39,549 nt of DNA from a virus: IMG/VR virus record IMGVR_UViG_3300029787_000125, positions 1-39,549 of that record. One strand, written 5' to 3'. This document shows positions 17,158-27,360 of the stretch, one piece after another. How positions within the stretch are numbered: the stretch's first letter is position 1; the number at the start of each line of letters is the position of its first letter. Under the pieces are notes generated by a model. The model had not been told where the DNA came from. It ran no database searches and was given only the letters and a program-made list of their open reading frames with translations. Made by a program: the position numbers and the translations under genes.

Positions 17158-17163
17158 CGGTAC

Positions 17164-19002
17164 ATGAATATACTTGAAGTCGAAGACATGGTGAAAGGGT
17201 TGCCCGATGATCGGTTGCAACAAGAGGCTGAGATGCCTACTGGGCAAGTGCCGCAGTTTCTGGTTGTGTCTGAGATTCAAAGACGTTCGGATATGCGTAA
17301 GCGTTTCGCTGAAAGGCAGCAGCAGCAACCTCAAGGCACCGTGAAAGATCAGATCATACAAGAGGGCATAGCGGCGATGGCACCGCCTGACCAGTCAATG
17401 CAGGCTGCGATGATGGGTCAACAGGAGCAGATGCCACAAGAAATGATGCCTCCTCAAGGAATGCCTATGCCTCCTGAAGGAATGCCTATGCCTCCTCAAG
17501 GAATGCCTATGGAGCAACCTCCTATGGGTATGTACGGCGGCGGTGTTGTTCGTATGGCTGGAGGTGGTAAAACGCTAGAAGAAATAGCAGCGGAGCTATA
17601 TGACACGGAAAGACCGATGGTTGGCACTCGACGTGGATCTAGGCCAGCGCCAGGATCTCTGTCTAGAGATGAACTAATACGCAGAGTTCTTGGCGAAGAA
17701 TATGAAGGCTTGATGCCGGGTGAGGTATCTTTCCCTGGCGGCGGTCTCCGAGACAAATTTATTGGTGATGTAGTTGAATATGGGTCAACCCGAAAAGGGT
17801 TAGGCGACACTGATCAAGATGCAGGTTTTGTGGAGCCTACAGCCGTATTTACAAGCGCCTCCGCTGTTGCGGAAGAAGGCTCAGACTCAACAGAATCGGG
17901 GCCATTTGAAATCCCAGAAAACTTAATGAAGCCACCTCCAGTTATCCCGACGTTGTCTGGTGCTATAGGTGAGATTACACAAAGAGATTCCAGCAACATT
18001 CTGCAAAATCTTGAGGCGTTCACCAACCCAGAACTTATGCCTAACGACTTGACGAGACTGACTGGGTCGAATGCGCTTGGAGAGGATGCGAAAAGATTCA
18101 ATCAGAATGCTGACGCATCTAACGTCAGGTCTGCTTTTGAAAGAGACAAGCAAGCTAGAACCGACCTTGCTGGCAGGCGCACCCAGCAATTAGAGGGCTT
18201 AGAAAAGAAATACGAAAGCTACGCTCAGTCTGTTAAAGACATGAAAGTGCCAACAATCGATTACTCTAGCTTGAAAGCGCAGCAGCAAGAGTTTGCAGAA
18301 GGTCAAATAGCAGAGGCTAAGAAGGCTGGCGCAGCACAAGCACTGATCGCACTGGGTGCTGGCATTGCTAAAGGTGATATCGGAGAAGGTTTGAGCGAAG
18401 CGGGTAAAGCCACTGCCGCAGCAAACGCTGAGAAGAGAGCAATCGCAGCAAGAAATAAAGCTGCTGAGTTTGGCTTCACTAGGGCGGAGATTGATAACGA
18501 ATACAATCGGGCTGTTAAGAAAGAAGAAAACAGGCTGAGAGCAATCGAGCTTGAGATCGGCGGCCTAGAAAAACTTGGGGCAAGTCGTTTTGCCGCTGAA
18601 CAATTTGCCATTGTTAGCGAGGTGCCTGTAGAGCAAGCTATTGCAACCCTAAATCAAAGCAAAGAATTGGCTCTTGCAAAGATAGAAAATGATGAGGCTA
18701 AACAAGAAGAGCTTCTGAAGAGAGAGGTTCTCAGAGCTAGTTCCTCTCTAATGAAGATACTTCCTGCCACCGCAACTCTTAAAATGACGCCAGAAGATAT
18801 GCTCGCCTTGCAGAACAAATTAGCAAGAGACATAGGTTCAGAGTTTGGTTTAACGCTTGATCCAAGAGGTACGACAGAGAAAAAAAGCACAGCCGAACCC
18901 GACTCTGACGAACTTTTCGAGGAAAGAATTAAAGATTTAGCTCCAGAAATCCAAGAGCAGTTGCGACAGCAGAGAGAAAGAATATCGGCAGCCGGGGGAT
19001 AG
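17164..19002 (+). CDS. Internal virion protein with Met/Pro repeat
   Basis: 612 residues. The N-terminus (MNILEVEDMVKGLPDDRLQQ, then FLVVSEIQRRSDMRKRF) is characteristic of a protein that accompanies the preceding one in marine podoviruses. Residues about 96-124 are Met/Pro-rich with a repeated GMPMPPxGMPMPP unit. Residues about 330-540 are helical and Ala/Glu-rich, with a small hydrophobic patch (AGAAQALIALGAGIAKGDIG). No catalytic motif is seen. Probable capsid-internal or ejection component. Confidence 0.6.
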   Translation: MNILEVEDMVKGLPDDRLQQEAEMPTGQVPQFLVVSEIQRRSDMRKRFAERQQQQPQGTVKDQIIQEGIAAMAPPDQSMQAAMMGQQEQMPQEMMPPQGMPMPPEGMPMPPQGMPMEQPPMGMYGGGVVRMAGGGKTLEEIAAELYDTERPMVGTRRGSRPAPGSLSRDELIRRVLGEEYEGLMPGEVSFPGGGLRDKFIGDVVEYGSTRKGLGDTDQDAGFVEPTAVFTSASAVAEEGSDSTESGPFEIPENLMKPPPVIPTLSGAIGEITQRDSSNILQNLEAFTNPELMPNDLTRLTGSNALGEDAKRFNQNADASNVRSAFERDKQARTDLAGRRTQQLEGLEKKYESYAQSVKDMKVPTIDYSSLKAQQQEFAEGQIAEAKKAGAAQALIALGAGIAKGDIGEGLSEAGKATAAANAEKRAIAARNKAAEFGFTRAEIDNEYNRAVKKEENRLRAIELEIGGLEKLGASRFAAEQFAIVSEVPVEQAIATLNQSKELALAKIENDEAKQEELLKREVLRASSSLMKILPATATLKMTPEDMLALQNKLARDIGSEFGLTLDPRGTTEKKSTAEPDSDELFEERIKDLAPEIQEQLRQQRERISAAGG

Positions 19003-19011
19003 ATATCAACG

Positions 19012-22000
19012 ATGTCATCTCAAACAATACAACTCCTGGAACAGGCTCTTATTCAGGCAAATGAAGAACAAAATCAAGAAGATATTGAGGTTTTTACAAA
19101 GGCGCTCCTAGATCAGATTCAACAGCAACAGCCATCTGATACACAAGAGATTGTCGATCAGCCCAATATAGCGCCACAACCACAACCTGAATTAGAGCCA
19201 GAGGAAGATGTCACCGTTTTAGGTGGCGTGGGCGAGTTCTTCAAAGCAATACCCAGGGGATTTTCAAACTCCTACCTGAGTGCCGCCGAAGGCTTAGCAG
19301 AGGTAGGTGATGCCGCTACAAACATAGCTGGCTTCGAGGACGCTATAGATTCAGGCGATGCTAACGCTATGGTCTCTTTCGCCAGGGATGGGCGCAGAGC
19401 CGTTCAAGGTGCCCTCGGTGCAGATGAGGCTTACCAGGATCTTTGGTCAACAAAACTAGGCGAAGGTGTTGGATCATTCGCATCTTTCTTTGGCCCTGCT
19501 GGATTCGTGAAGCTACTTGGCCTGGCAGGTAAAGGTGCGGCAGCAGCTAAAGCTGCAAGCACTGGCGCGTTAGCAGTGGGTTCTGGTGCTGGCGATCAAG
19601 CACAAAGGATTGAGGCCGCTAAGCAGGCAGGCATTGACGTATCCCAGGCTGATGAGGACGCAGCGATTCTTTTGGGTGCTGGCGTGGGTGCCACAGAGTT
19701 GATAACAGTCAACAGATTGCTGAGTAAGCTATCCAAAAAAGATATGAGTCCAGGGCAAATACAGAGTGTAAGGGATTCAATTTCATCCGCTCTGAAGACT
19801 GGATCTATCGAGGGTACTCAGGAGGTGCTTGCCTCCCTAGCACAAGACGCTATCGAGCGCAGGATATACAACGAAAACCTACCGCCAGGTGAGTCGCTGT
19901 TTGATGACTTCACTGTGGGCGCAACCATCGGTGCTGGCGCTGATCTCGTCACTAGCGCCTTCATAGGCAAGGCTCGCAAGCAACGTATGGGCGCTGTCTT
20001 GGAATACGAGCAGCAAGAGCGTGAAAAACATCAAGCAAGCGTCGAGATGGCTGAGAGAGATTTAGATCTTGTGCAAGCTGGACGAGAAGATCCCACCTTA
20101 ATCGAACCCACCCCAACTACCGATCCCAAAACAATAACTCCACCTGCTGCGGAAATGCAGACTGATCCACTTCGAGCGGCGACTCTTGGAGAAGCTGAGC
20201 GTATTGGCGTTAGAGAGCAGATGTACGGGTACGCTCAAAAGATTGCTGGGGTCGAGGGTGCAAACTTTCCTTTTGTCGGTAATCGTTTCGAGGCCACCCC
20301 CACTAACGCTGAGCAAACTGAGTTTGAGGTTCTAGACTCTGATGGCAACAAGCATGGCACCACGCTGAGCAGGCCAGAGGCGCTTGAGCTTGCAGATCAT
20401 CTCAATGAAATTGTAGAAACCAAGAACATCACCAAGGCGCTTATAGATCGCCTCGATATCAGCCCAGACTCTTACACAAAGGATCAGACCAGGAAGCTCC
20501 TGGACATTGGTCTCAGGGCAAACTCACCAGACTTCGGCAGATTCACATCGGCACAGATAGACAACGCTGCTGAAGCTGACGAAGAGTCAGGATTCAACCC
20601 AAACAAAAGTGTCAGAGAGCTAGAGCAAGAGGGTGTAAAGAAGAGTGACTACACGCCGTCTCAAAGGCACAACGCTAAGCGTTTAAGCCAGGGGCTATCT
20701 GAAGACGCCACACACTCAATAGAAGATGCCAAGAAGATGTTGGGCGACAAGTTCGAGTTGCTCTCCACGGAAAGGCGCAAGCGCACTGTCAGCGAGATAA
20801 AGACGCTGCTCGAAAGTAAAAATATATCAGCACCACTAGGGTCAACACAGCTACGCTTTCTCATGGAAAAGTTCGTTGGTGTCCCAGCCACTAGTAACAA
20901 AAAGCTGAACGATCTTACTAAAGGCGAGATCAACCTGCTCCATGAGCGACTCAGCCAACTGCCAAGCTTCTCATCCCTCACCAAGCTGCCTGATCTTAGG
21001 CTTCCCAACTACACCGCCATTCAGTTTAGTTCTGCCAGTGAACTACTCAACACCAACCCAAGCGCAACCGACCAAGAGATCGCTGCAATCACGCAGATAG
21101 ATCTGACCAAGAAGAGCGGTCAAAAAAAGCTAGATTCCCTGCGAAAAGATTTGCAGGAGCAAGGAGCTTTAGAATTAGCTGAGACTCGATCAACAAAGAT
21201 TGATGAGGCTGAGCAAGATGTGTCGGCGCTCGATGATTTATCTAGAGATACCTTAGAAAACATAGATTTATCTGCTGGGATAACTTTAGAAGAGTTGTCA
21301 GATGCGAGCGGCAGAACGATTGCCGAAGAACAAGATATTGTTGAAGGGCTAATCAACCGAGGATCAGTTTCCTCTGAAATCTCTGACGGCATTATCACGT
21401 TTGCATCAACTGATCAGGCATCCTCTGACCTTTACCCCGACGATATCGATGATATCCAAGCGTCTAGAGCGGGAGAGACTGTCACCCCTGTCGTTGCAGA
21501 AGAACAAGATGCTCTGCTGAATGAACTAACAAAAACGCTTTCCGATCAGATGAAGCAGTATGGCTTAGGTGATGTTGCGGTAAATGTAGACCATGCCTTG
21601 AGAAGTGTAGCTAGGGACAGTCAAGGCAACCTAGTCTATGGCATCAAAGCTGTACCGATCAGCAAACTCAAGCCTGAAGACACAGAGCTTTATGGGCGAG
21701 GTGACGTTTATGCGTTTGTTGGTAAAGACCTCGATCAGGATGTGGAGGGTTACTACTCACCAAACATAGGCCAGATTTTTCTAGGAATAGATAGGATCAA
21801 GTCTCAGAGGCCAGACGCTACACCTGAACAGATCGCAAACGACATGATCAGCGTCCTTGACCATGAGATCGTACACGCGCTGAGACAGCTTGATGTATTC
21901 AAGCAAAATGAGTGGCGATTGCTTTCAAATCTTGCAGCAAAAAAGAAAAGACAGGATGGTCGCACATACGTCGAGTGGGCCAAGCAGACCTATGCTGCCG

Positions 22001-25000
22001 ATCAATTGCAAGAAGCCTCGATGGTGGAAGAGGCGGTAGCTGAGCTAGTTCGGGATGGCTTAGCTGATAACAAGATGTTTGGTGGTAAGCCAAGATCTGT
22101 GGTCAACAAAATCAAGCAATTCTTTGAAAGACTCAATAACGCTTTCTCTGGTTCTGGGTTCACGTCATTTGAGGACATGATCAGCAAAATCAATTCAGGC
22201 GAGATCGGCAGCAGGGATGTCATCGATGGCAAACGACAGTCTGTTGTCAGAACGCCTTACCGTCTGGAAAAGGCTGGCAGACTTACACGCGATTTAGAAA
22301 TAATTCCAAAGCCAACGGTTGGCGCAGAAAAACGCTTAGATGATTTTGTCATGTCTAAGCGCACAAAGAGTGGTCAATACGTCGGTGCCCCAGAAGGTCT
22401 TAACTCCCCACAAAAGCTTGGTGCTATGCGCCGTTTGGTAGAGGGCTTGGCTAGAGAAGGTGAGCCTGGTCGGTTCTGGTACGAGCGAAGCGGTCAAGAA
22501 ATACTTGATCTTGTGGATGGTGACAAAGCTGAAGCAGAGAAGCTTATACAAGCCATAGCGATCACATCACCACAGACGCCTGTCCCGTCAAATATGCAGT
22601 ACGCTTTACAAGCCTACTATCAGAACAAGACTGGTCAACCAGTTAGAACGGGCATGTTTACAAAGACTGCCAGCAAGAATCTAGAGGACGTGTTTGCTGG
22701 GCGGCAGTGGGAAGGCAGGAAGACTAATAACTTCTACAACAACTTAATGAGGGTCATCGATCCTCAAAGAACACAAGGCGCGACTGTAGATTTGTGGATG
22801 ATGCGAGCCTTTGGGTTTAAGGGTGATGCGCCCACAGACGCTCAGTACACGTTCGTAGAGAACGAAATCAAAAAGCTTGGTGATCGGTTAGGTTGGGAGC
22901 CTCAACAGGTGCAGGCGGCAATCTGGGTGGCCCAGAAGTCCCGCATGGAAAGCAAGCCGGTCAAGAAGAAGACTGAAGAGATCTCTACACGAAAAGGTTT
23001 CATGCACTATGAAACTAAGAACGGCAAAAAGACGAGAGTCATAGATAACCCGGAGGGGCATAGAGCTATCTGGTTTGAGCAGGGGATGAAGCACGATCCA
23101 ACGCTTACAGAAAAAGATACCGCGAAGTTTGATTACAAAGACGCTATCGAGAGTTCTCTTGCCCAGATAAGCTGGGAAAGTATTCCTGGCGCTAAAACAG
23201 GGCATATGCCAGAGGCTTTTGATGCCCCGTTTAAGATACTCAACCAATATCACGTTGATATATCTAAGGCTTTCTTGGATGACAAAGGCAACGATATTGT
23301 CGCTAAAAGGTTAGATGTTTTGTCGCCCGGTGATTTTGAGGCACCAGGCTATTTTGAGGGTCGCACCAGCCCTGGTACACAGACGCAGGTTGCCGCTCCT
23401 CGTAAATACAAGGGTGAAGAGCTTGGTGAGCTAGAGCCAGGGTCTGTAGATCTAATCAACGCATACTCGGCGGTGCGTGGCATCTTGATGAAGCAAGATG
23501 GTGTCGGTTGGCACAGGCCTTTTTATGCCAAGAAATTATCTCGTCCCAAAGCAAATGGCGCTCAAGTTGAAATTGGTAGGCCGTTTTCTTACGAAGAAAT
23601 CAAAGAACTGGCTGATCGTGTAGAAGATCTAGCTGGACACAGTGACTACAATCCAATATCGACTCCAGATGGAGTCCGATTTATCAACTTTGATTTTTTA
23701 GATACCCCTAATAAAGATTTCCATGATATTATTCGTGTTGCGTTATCTGATATGTCGTTCGACAACAACGAAGCAGCAGATGTGGTTTTGTTCGTTTCAG
23801 ATAGCGGATACTTAGGAAACAATTGGACGGAGAATAGAAATGGCGAAGGTTACCTTTCGGATGGCCTCGGAGGACGATCCGATCTTCAGCGGAAAATTCG
23901 TAGTATCATCGAAGAAATTCAGCCCCGGATCGACGCAGTTGACCGATACTATGCAGACAACTACGGCTGGACAACAAACGAAAACCTCAACGCAGAGTTC
24001 AAAGAAAAAGCCCCAGAAGTAGAGTTCATCCCAGAGGTAGTTTCTCCTCTAGAGGCGTTTGTACCTAAGCCTGCCTTGATTAGCGAAGGTCAGGTGAAGC
24101 AAGCGGTAAAAAAAGATGAACAGATCGCAGCAGATGCGCCTGCCACATTCATTCCCCGCATCAATCCAGAAAGCAACGGATATTCTCAAGCGGTAGCTAG
24201 AGATCCTGATCAAGGACAGATACCAGATCAGCTTGATGATGAGTTGTTCTCAAGATCCAATACCCCAGAGTTAGAGCCAGAAGAGCAACAAGCTCTCGAC
24301 AGTTTGGTAGCTGAGCCTCCACCAGATAGCAAGCCAGGCGAGGCTTACCTGAGTGCTGTTGAAGAGCCTAACTGGCGCACATGGCTGGATAAGGTAAAGG
24401 CTGGGGCGGTGAATAGGTATGCTCGCGTTGAACGTCTGTTAAACAAAGACGAAAGGTTTCGCAATCACCTAGCAGATGTAAGCTCAATCTCTGCACTGTT
24501 GATGGCAGATCGTTCCACTGCAATTACTGCTTCCGCTTTGACCAAAGGAGTCCCAGTTTATAGAGATGGCGGCACATCTGTTGAGCCTTTCTCTTTCGGC
24601 GGCAAGCAGTACAAAGGCTTGATCGATGTAATGAAGCCTCTGTTTCAAAATCAATACGGTAAAAATTTAGAGCAATTAGCTCAAGGTTACGCTATTGCCC
24701 AACGAGGTATGCGATTGAATGCTGAGGGTAAGGCGGTGCCTGGCAACGCAGAGGTGAAAGCTGAGATAGAGAAAGCTGCAAGCAAGTATGTAAACGAGGA
24801 AACAGGCAGGCCGATCATCGAGGAGTGGTATGAAACCTGGCAAGCCTATAATCGCAACACCGTACAGTTCCTACAGGACACTGGCGTTCTTGATCCAGAA
24901 ACAGCACAAATGTGGATGGAGCAATCTGATTACGTTCCTTTCTACCGACAGAGCACAGAACCTGATGCAGATTTAGGAGCAAACGTACCAAAAATCTTTT

Positions 25001-26898
25001 CTGGCATGACCAGTGCGGCGCAATTCAAAAAACTGGAGGGGAGCGAAAAAGAGATAAACATACCGATGCTCGATGCAATTACTCGCAACTTAGCTTCAGC
25101 AGTTGAAATGGGTATGAAGAATGTTGCTCAACAAAGAGTCGCTAGAGACCTAATAGAAATGGAGTTAGCGCAAAGGGTCTCTCCGCTCACCCCATCAGCC
25201 CAAGGCACAGGGATAATCAGCTTCAAGAAAGACGGTCAAAAGGTAAGTGTAAGAATTGCCGATCCTTTGATCTACGAATCATTGCTGCCCGTTGACGCTG
25301 GCTACTCTTTCTTAGAAAAGTATTTAGGAATGCCAGCTACCTTTTTGCGAGAGATGATCACCAGAGACCCAGGGTTTGTTCTTACGAACATGGCTAGAGA
25401 CACGCTTGCAACTTGGGTCACTTCGGGCGCTTCGTTCACCCCGGTGATCGATACCGTCAAGAACTACGCAAAGGACATGAACGATCTAGAAAAATTCGGT
25501 GTCGTTGGCGGGTACGATTTCAATCAAGATCCAAAAGACATAGTCAAGTTTATCAACAAAAATTTGAAGAGGCGTGGTGCTCGACGTGGAGACAGAAAAC
25601 TTACTGACAACCCGTTGTTCGATATGTTCGGTGCAGCCTGGGACGGACTAGGCACGTTAAGCACAAGGTCAGATTTCGCTACGCGCAAAGCTGTATATGA
25701 CGATGTCTTGGCCCGTACAGGAAACGAAGTAGAGGCGGCTTTCCAGGCTTTAGAAGTCATTAACTTTGGTCGCAGGGGGTCTAACCCAGTCATGCGAACC
25801 ATGACAGCTATGATCCCCTTTCTGAACGCCAGGCTACAAGGCTTGGACGTTCTTACACGGGCGTATACTGGCGGATATAGCACCGACAAGACAAAAAATC
25901 GCAAACAGCGAGCGGTAAGCACCGCTGTAAGAAGCTTATATCTCACTGCTCTCACGGGCATGTACTACCTTCTAGTAAGCGATGATGAGCAATACAAAGA
26001 ACAGTCAGACTATATCAAAGACAATCACTTCATTATCCCGACTAGCTCTGGTGTACCGATCAGGCTACCTATTCCTTTTGAGATAGGATTCCTATTCAAG
26101 ACTATTCCAGAGCGAGTCATTGATTCTATGGTGGGCGAAAGCACAGCCAAGGACGTAAAAGAGTCTGTCATTCGTGGCACCTTAAATACTTTTGAGTTGA
26201 ATCCGTTTGATGCTGCTGCTTACGGCCCATTGGTGGAAGCTACGATGAACTTTGACTTCTTTACAGGAAGGCCGATAGTTCCGTACTTCATCGATAGAGG
26301 GGTTGAACCTCGGTTACAATCTGTGGATAGGACAACGCAACTGTCTAGAGGTGTTTCAGATGTCCTATCAAAGGGCGGGGTAGAAGTAAGCCCAATCAAG
26401 ATAGACCACCTTTTGTATGGATATACTGGCACTTTGGGCAGCTATGCAATTGATTTGATTGACATGATGATTAGATCTGACGATCCAAAATTAGCGCGAC
26501 CAATGAGAACAGAAGACTATCCCATCATGCGTCGATTCCGCGCACGGGAGTTCGGTGGCGGCCCCGCAGAAGATTTTTTTGAGCTAAAACAATATGTTGA
26601 TCAGCTATATGGGTCAATGAAACAGCTTGAAAAAGAGGGCCGTATTGAAGAAGCGGCAGCTTACGCAGCAACAAACGCGAATGCCTTGTCCTACCGCAAA
26701 GGTTTGACTGATACCGCTGACGATCTATCTGAACTCAGAAAAACAGAACAGTTAATTCTTACCTCTGACATTCCTTTAGAAGAAAAAGAGAAGCAACAAG
26801 ATGAGTTGCGAGAAGCCAGGCAAGTAATCTTGAGAGGGATAGTGCCAATCTACAAGGCGGAAATACAACCACCGCTTAAATTCAAGCCTTTAAATTAA
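19012..26898 (+). CDS. Giant polyvalent ejection protein with HEIVH metallopeptidase motif and LPD38-like end
   Basis: 2628 residues, one fifth of the window. Residues about 65-330 contain Gly/Ala-rich hydrophobic segments (GSFASFFGPAGFVKLLGLAG) fit for membrane passage. Around residue 900-1030 is a zincin-like domain: H951-E952-I-V-H955, followed by glutamates at 1006, 1007 and 1011 that could be the third ligand. Residues about 1102-1317 (SPQKLGAMRRLVEGLAREGE, then GATVDLWMMRAFGF) resemble a phage domain I know as DUF7178. Residues about 2100-2480, with MITRDPGFVLTNMARDT and YGYTGTLGSYAIDLIDMM, look like large polyvalent protein domain 38. No transglycosylase is visible. Probably packaged and injected with DNA. 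Domain names are from memory. Confidence 0.7.
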   Translation: MSSQTIQLLEQALIQANEEQNQEDIEVFTKALLDQIQQQQPSDTQEIVDQPNIAPQPQPELEPEEDVTVLGGVGEFFKAIPRGFSNSYLSAAEGLAEVGDAATNIAGFEDAIDSGDANAMVSFARDGRRAVQGALGADEAYQDLWSTKLGEGVGSFASFFGPAGFVKLLGLAGKGAAAAKAASTGALAVGSGAGDQAQRIEAAKQAGIDVSQADEDAAILLGAGVGATELITVNRLLSKLSKKDMSPGQIQSVRDSISSALKTGSIEGTQEVLASLAQDAIERRIYNENLPPGESLFDDFTVGATIGAGADLVTSAFIGKARKQRMGAVLEYEQQEREKHQASVEMAERDLDLVQAGREDPTLIEPTPTTDPKTITPPAAEMQTDPLRAATLGEAERIGVREQMYGYAQKIAGVEGANFPFVGNRFEATPTNAEQTEFEVLDSDGNKHGTTLSRPEALELADHLNEIVETKNITKALIDRLDISPDSYTKDQTRKLLDIGLRANSPDFGRFTSAQIDNAAEADEESGFNPNKSVRELEQEGVKKSDYTPSQRHNAKRLSQGLSEDATHSIEDAKKMLGDKFELLSTERRKRTVSEIKTLLESKNISAPLGSTQLRFLMEKFVGVPATSNKKLNDLTKGEINLLHERLSQLPSFSSLTKLPDLRLPNYTAIQFSSASELLNTNPSATDQEIAAITQIDLTKKSGQKKLDSLRKDLQEQGALELAETRSTKIDEAEQDVSALDDLSRDTLENIDLSAGITLEELSDASGRTIAEEQDIVEGLINRGSVSSEISDGIITFASTDQASSDLYPDDIDDIQASRAGETVTPVVAEEQDALLNELTKTLSDQMKQYGLGDVAVNVDHALRSVARDSQGNLVYGIKAVPISKLKPEDTELYGRGDVYAFVGKDLDQDVEGYYSPNIGQIFLGIDRIKSQRPDATPEQIANDMISVLDHEIVHALRQLDVFKQNEWRLLSNLAAKKKRQDGRTYVEWAKQTYAADQLQEASMVEEAVAELVRDGLADNKMFGGKPRSVVNKIKQFFERLNNAFSGSGFTSFEDMISKINSGEIGSRDVIDGKRQSVVRTPYRLEKAGRLTRDLEIIPKPTVGAEKRLDDFVMSKRTKSGQYVGAPEGLNSPQKLGAMRRLVEGLAREGEPGRFWYERSGQEILDLVDGDKAEAEKLIQAIAITSPQTPVPSNMQYALQAYYQNKTGQPVRTGMFTKTASKNLEDVFAGRQWEGRKTNNFYNNLMRVIDPQRTQGATVDLWMMRAFGFKGDAPTDAQYTFVENEIKKLGDRLGWEPQQVQAAIWVAQKSRMESKPVKKKTEEISTRKGFMHYETKNGKKTRVIDNPEGHRAIWFEQGMKHDPTLTEKDTAKFDYKDAIESSLAQISWESIPGAKTGHMPEAFDAPFKILNQYHVDISKAFLDDKGNDIVAKRLDVLSPGDFEAPGYFEGRTSPGTQTQVAAPRKYKGEELGELEPGSVDLINAYSAVRGILMKQDGVGWHRPFYAKKLSRPKANGAQVEIGRPFSYEEIKELADRVEDLAGHSDYNPISTPDGVRFINFDFLDTPNKDFHDIIRVALSDMSFDNNEAADVVLFVSDSGYLGNNWTENRNGEGYLSDGLGGRSDLQRKIRSIIEEIQPRIDAVDRYYADNYGWTTNENLNAEFKEKAPEVEFIPEVVSPLEAFVPKPALISEGQVKQAVKKDEQIAADAPATFIPRINPESNGYSQAVARDPDQGQIPDQLDDELFSRSNTPELEPEEQQALDSLVAEPPPDSKPGEAYLSAVEEPNWRTWLDKVKAGAVNRYARVERLLNKDERFRNHLADVSSISALLMADRSTAITASALTKGVPVYRDGGTSVEPFSFGGKQYKGLIDVMKPLFQNQYGKNLEQLAQGYAIAQRGMRLNAEGKAVPGNAEVKAEIEKAASKYVNEETGRPIIEEWYETWQAYNRNTVQFLQDTGVLDPETAQMWMEQSDYVPFYRQSTEPDADLGANVPKIFSGMTSAAQFKKLEGSEKEINIPMLDAITRNLASAVEMGMKNVAQQRVARDLIEMELAQRVSPLTPSAQGTGIISFKKDGQKVSVRIADPLIYESLLPVDAGYSFLEKYLGMPATFLREMITRDPGFVLTNMARDTLATWVTSGASFTPVIDTVKNYAKDMNDLEKFGVVGGYDFNQDPKDIVKFINKNLKRRGARRGDRKLTDNPLFDMFGAAWDGLGTLSTRSDFATRKAVYDDVLARTGNEVEAAFQALEVINFGRRGSNPVMRTMTAMIPFLNARLQGLDVLTRAYTGGYSTDKTKNRKQRAVSTAVRSLYLTALTGMYYLLVSDDEQYKEQSDYIKDNHFIIPTSSGVPIRLPIPFEIGFLFKTIPERVIDSMVGESTAKDVKESVIRGTLNTFELNPFDAAAYGPLVEATMNFDFFTGRPIVPYFIDRGVEPRLQSVDRTTQLSRGVSDVLSKGGVEVSPIKIDHLLYGYTGTLGSYAIDLIDMMIRSDDPKLARPMRTEDYPIMRRFRAREFGGGPAEDFFELKQYVDQLYGSMKQLEKEGRIEEAAAYAATNANALSYRKGLTDTADDLSELRKTEQLILTSDIPLEEKEKQQDELREARQVILRGIVPIYKAEIQPPLKFKPLN

Positions 26899-26993
26899 TC
26901 TGTTAAAATATATATCAAGAAGGCAAACCCATAGATCGAGGCAGCGATGCCTACCCCCATGAGAATGCCTGTCTTTATCTCGTCATCGTTCAG
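26895..26993 (-). CDS. Possible 32-residue membrane peptide with CTG start
   Basis: The - strand frame between the winged-helix gene and the end of the giant gene encodes NDDEIKTGILMGVGIAASIY followed by GFAFLIYILTD and TAA. This is a clean acidic head plus one transmembrane helix. There is no ATG, GTG or TTG before the helix; a CTG at 26993 has GAAGG eight bases upstream. Otherwise an internal ATG would give only 21 residues. Its stop overlaps the stop of the convergent giant gene. Coding is suggested by the well-formed membrane helix, not by homology. Confidence 0.35.
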   Translation of the reverse strand: MNDDEIKTGILMGVGIAASIYGFAFLIYILTD

Positions 26994-27234
26994 TGAGCTT
27001 GCCTTCGTATAGGTTTCTCTTACGCCGAGGTATCATGGTACGAGCCACCATCACGCGCTGCCCTCTACCACTATTACCCTTTCGCCGCTCACCTGTGTAC
27101 ACGATCATCCCCTTTTCCGCCAGAGCCTTGTATCGAGCAGTGACAGAGCTATAAGACAATCCTTGCAAAGAGTCCCTCACCTCATCACTGATCGCGCCCT
27201 GGCGACCAAAGGTTTCGATAACATCGAACACCAT
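26983..27234 (-). CDS. Winged-helix DNA-binding protein (lacks a normal start; probably made by frameshift)
   Basis: 83 residues from the only standard ATG. The sequence ISDEVRDSLQGLSYSSVTAR then YKALAEKGMIVYTGERR is a helix-turn-helix with wing. Upstream in the same frame, protein-like sequence continues (GTSVDSAHSIDTTHLEAMVF spans the ATG) back to the end of the SSB gene, with no ATG, GTG or TTG, and no ribosome site precedes the internal ATG. The frame joins the SSB frame through a -1 shift at 27354-27360. The likely main product is therefore an SSB fusion; see the frameshift signal. Basic C-terminus (MIPRRKRNLYEGK). Confidence 0.75.
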   Translation of the reverse strand: MVFDVIETFGRQGAISDEVRDSLQGLSYSSVTARYKALAEKGMIVYTGERRKGNSGRGQRVMVARTMIPRRKRNLYEGKLTER

Positions 27235-27312
27235 CGCTTCAAGGTGCGTGGTGTCGATGCTATGAGCCGAGTCAACACTGGTGCCGCTCGACTCTCGCCT
27301 ATGTAGTTTGTA

Positions 27313-27360
27313 CGCCTCAGTTCCAAACTCAGCATGGCTCTGAGGCGATCCTAAAAAGGG
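27313..27360 (-). promoter_or_regulatory. Programmed -1 ribosomal frameshift signal at the end of ssb
   Basis: On the - strand the last SSB codons read ATC CCT TTT TAG. They contain the in-phase slippery heptamer C CCT TTT (27360-27354), of the X XXY YYZ type. The TAG overlaps the shifted codon TTA. After a 6-nt spacer comes a perfect 8-bp stem, CGCCTCAG (27347-27340) with CTGAGGCG (27320-27313). A competing 5-bp stem inside the loop (CTCAG with CTGAG) is possible. Heptamer, spacer length and stem match the standard layout. The -1 frame stays open for 123 codons to 26983. Confidence 0.75.

Noticed and set aside
26939-26952. AGGCA-GCGA-TGCCT hairpin between convergent genes as a bidirectional terminator
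   Set aside because: Only 5 bp, no T-tract on either side, and it lies inside the possible short membrane gene.
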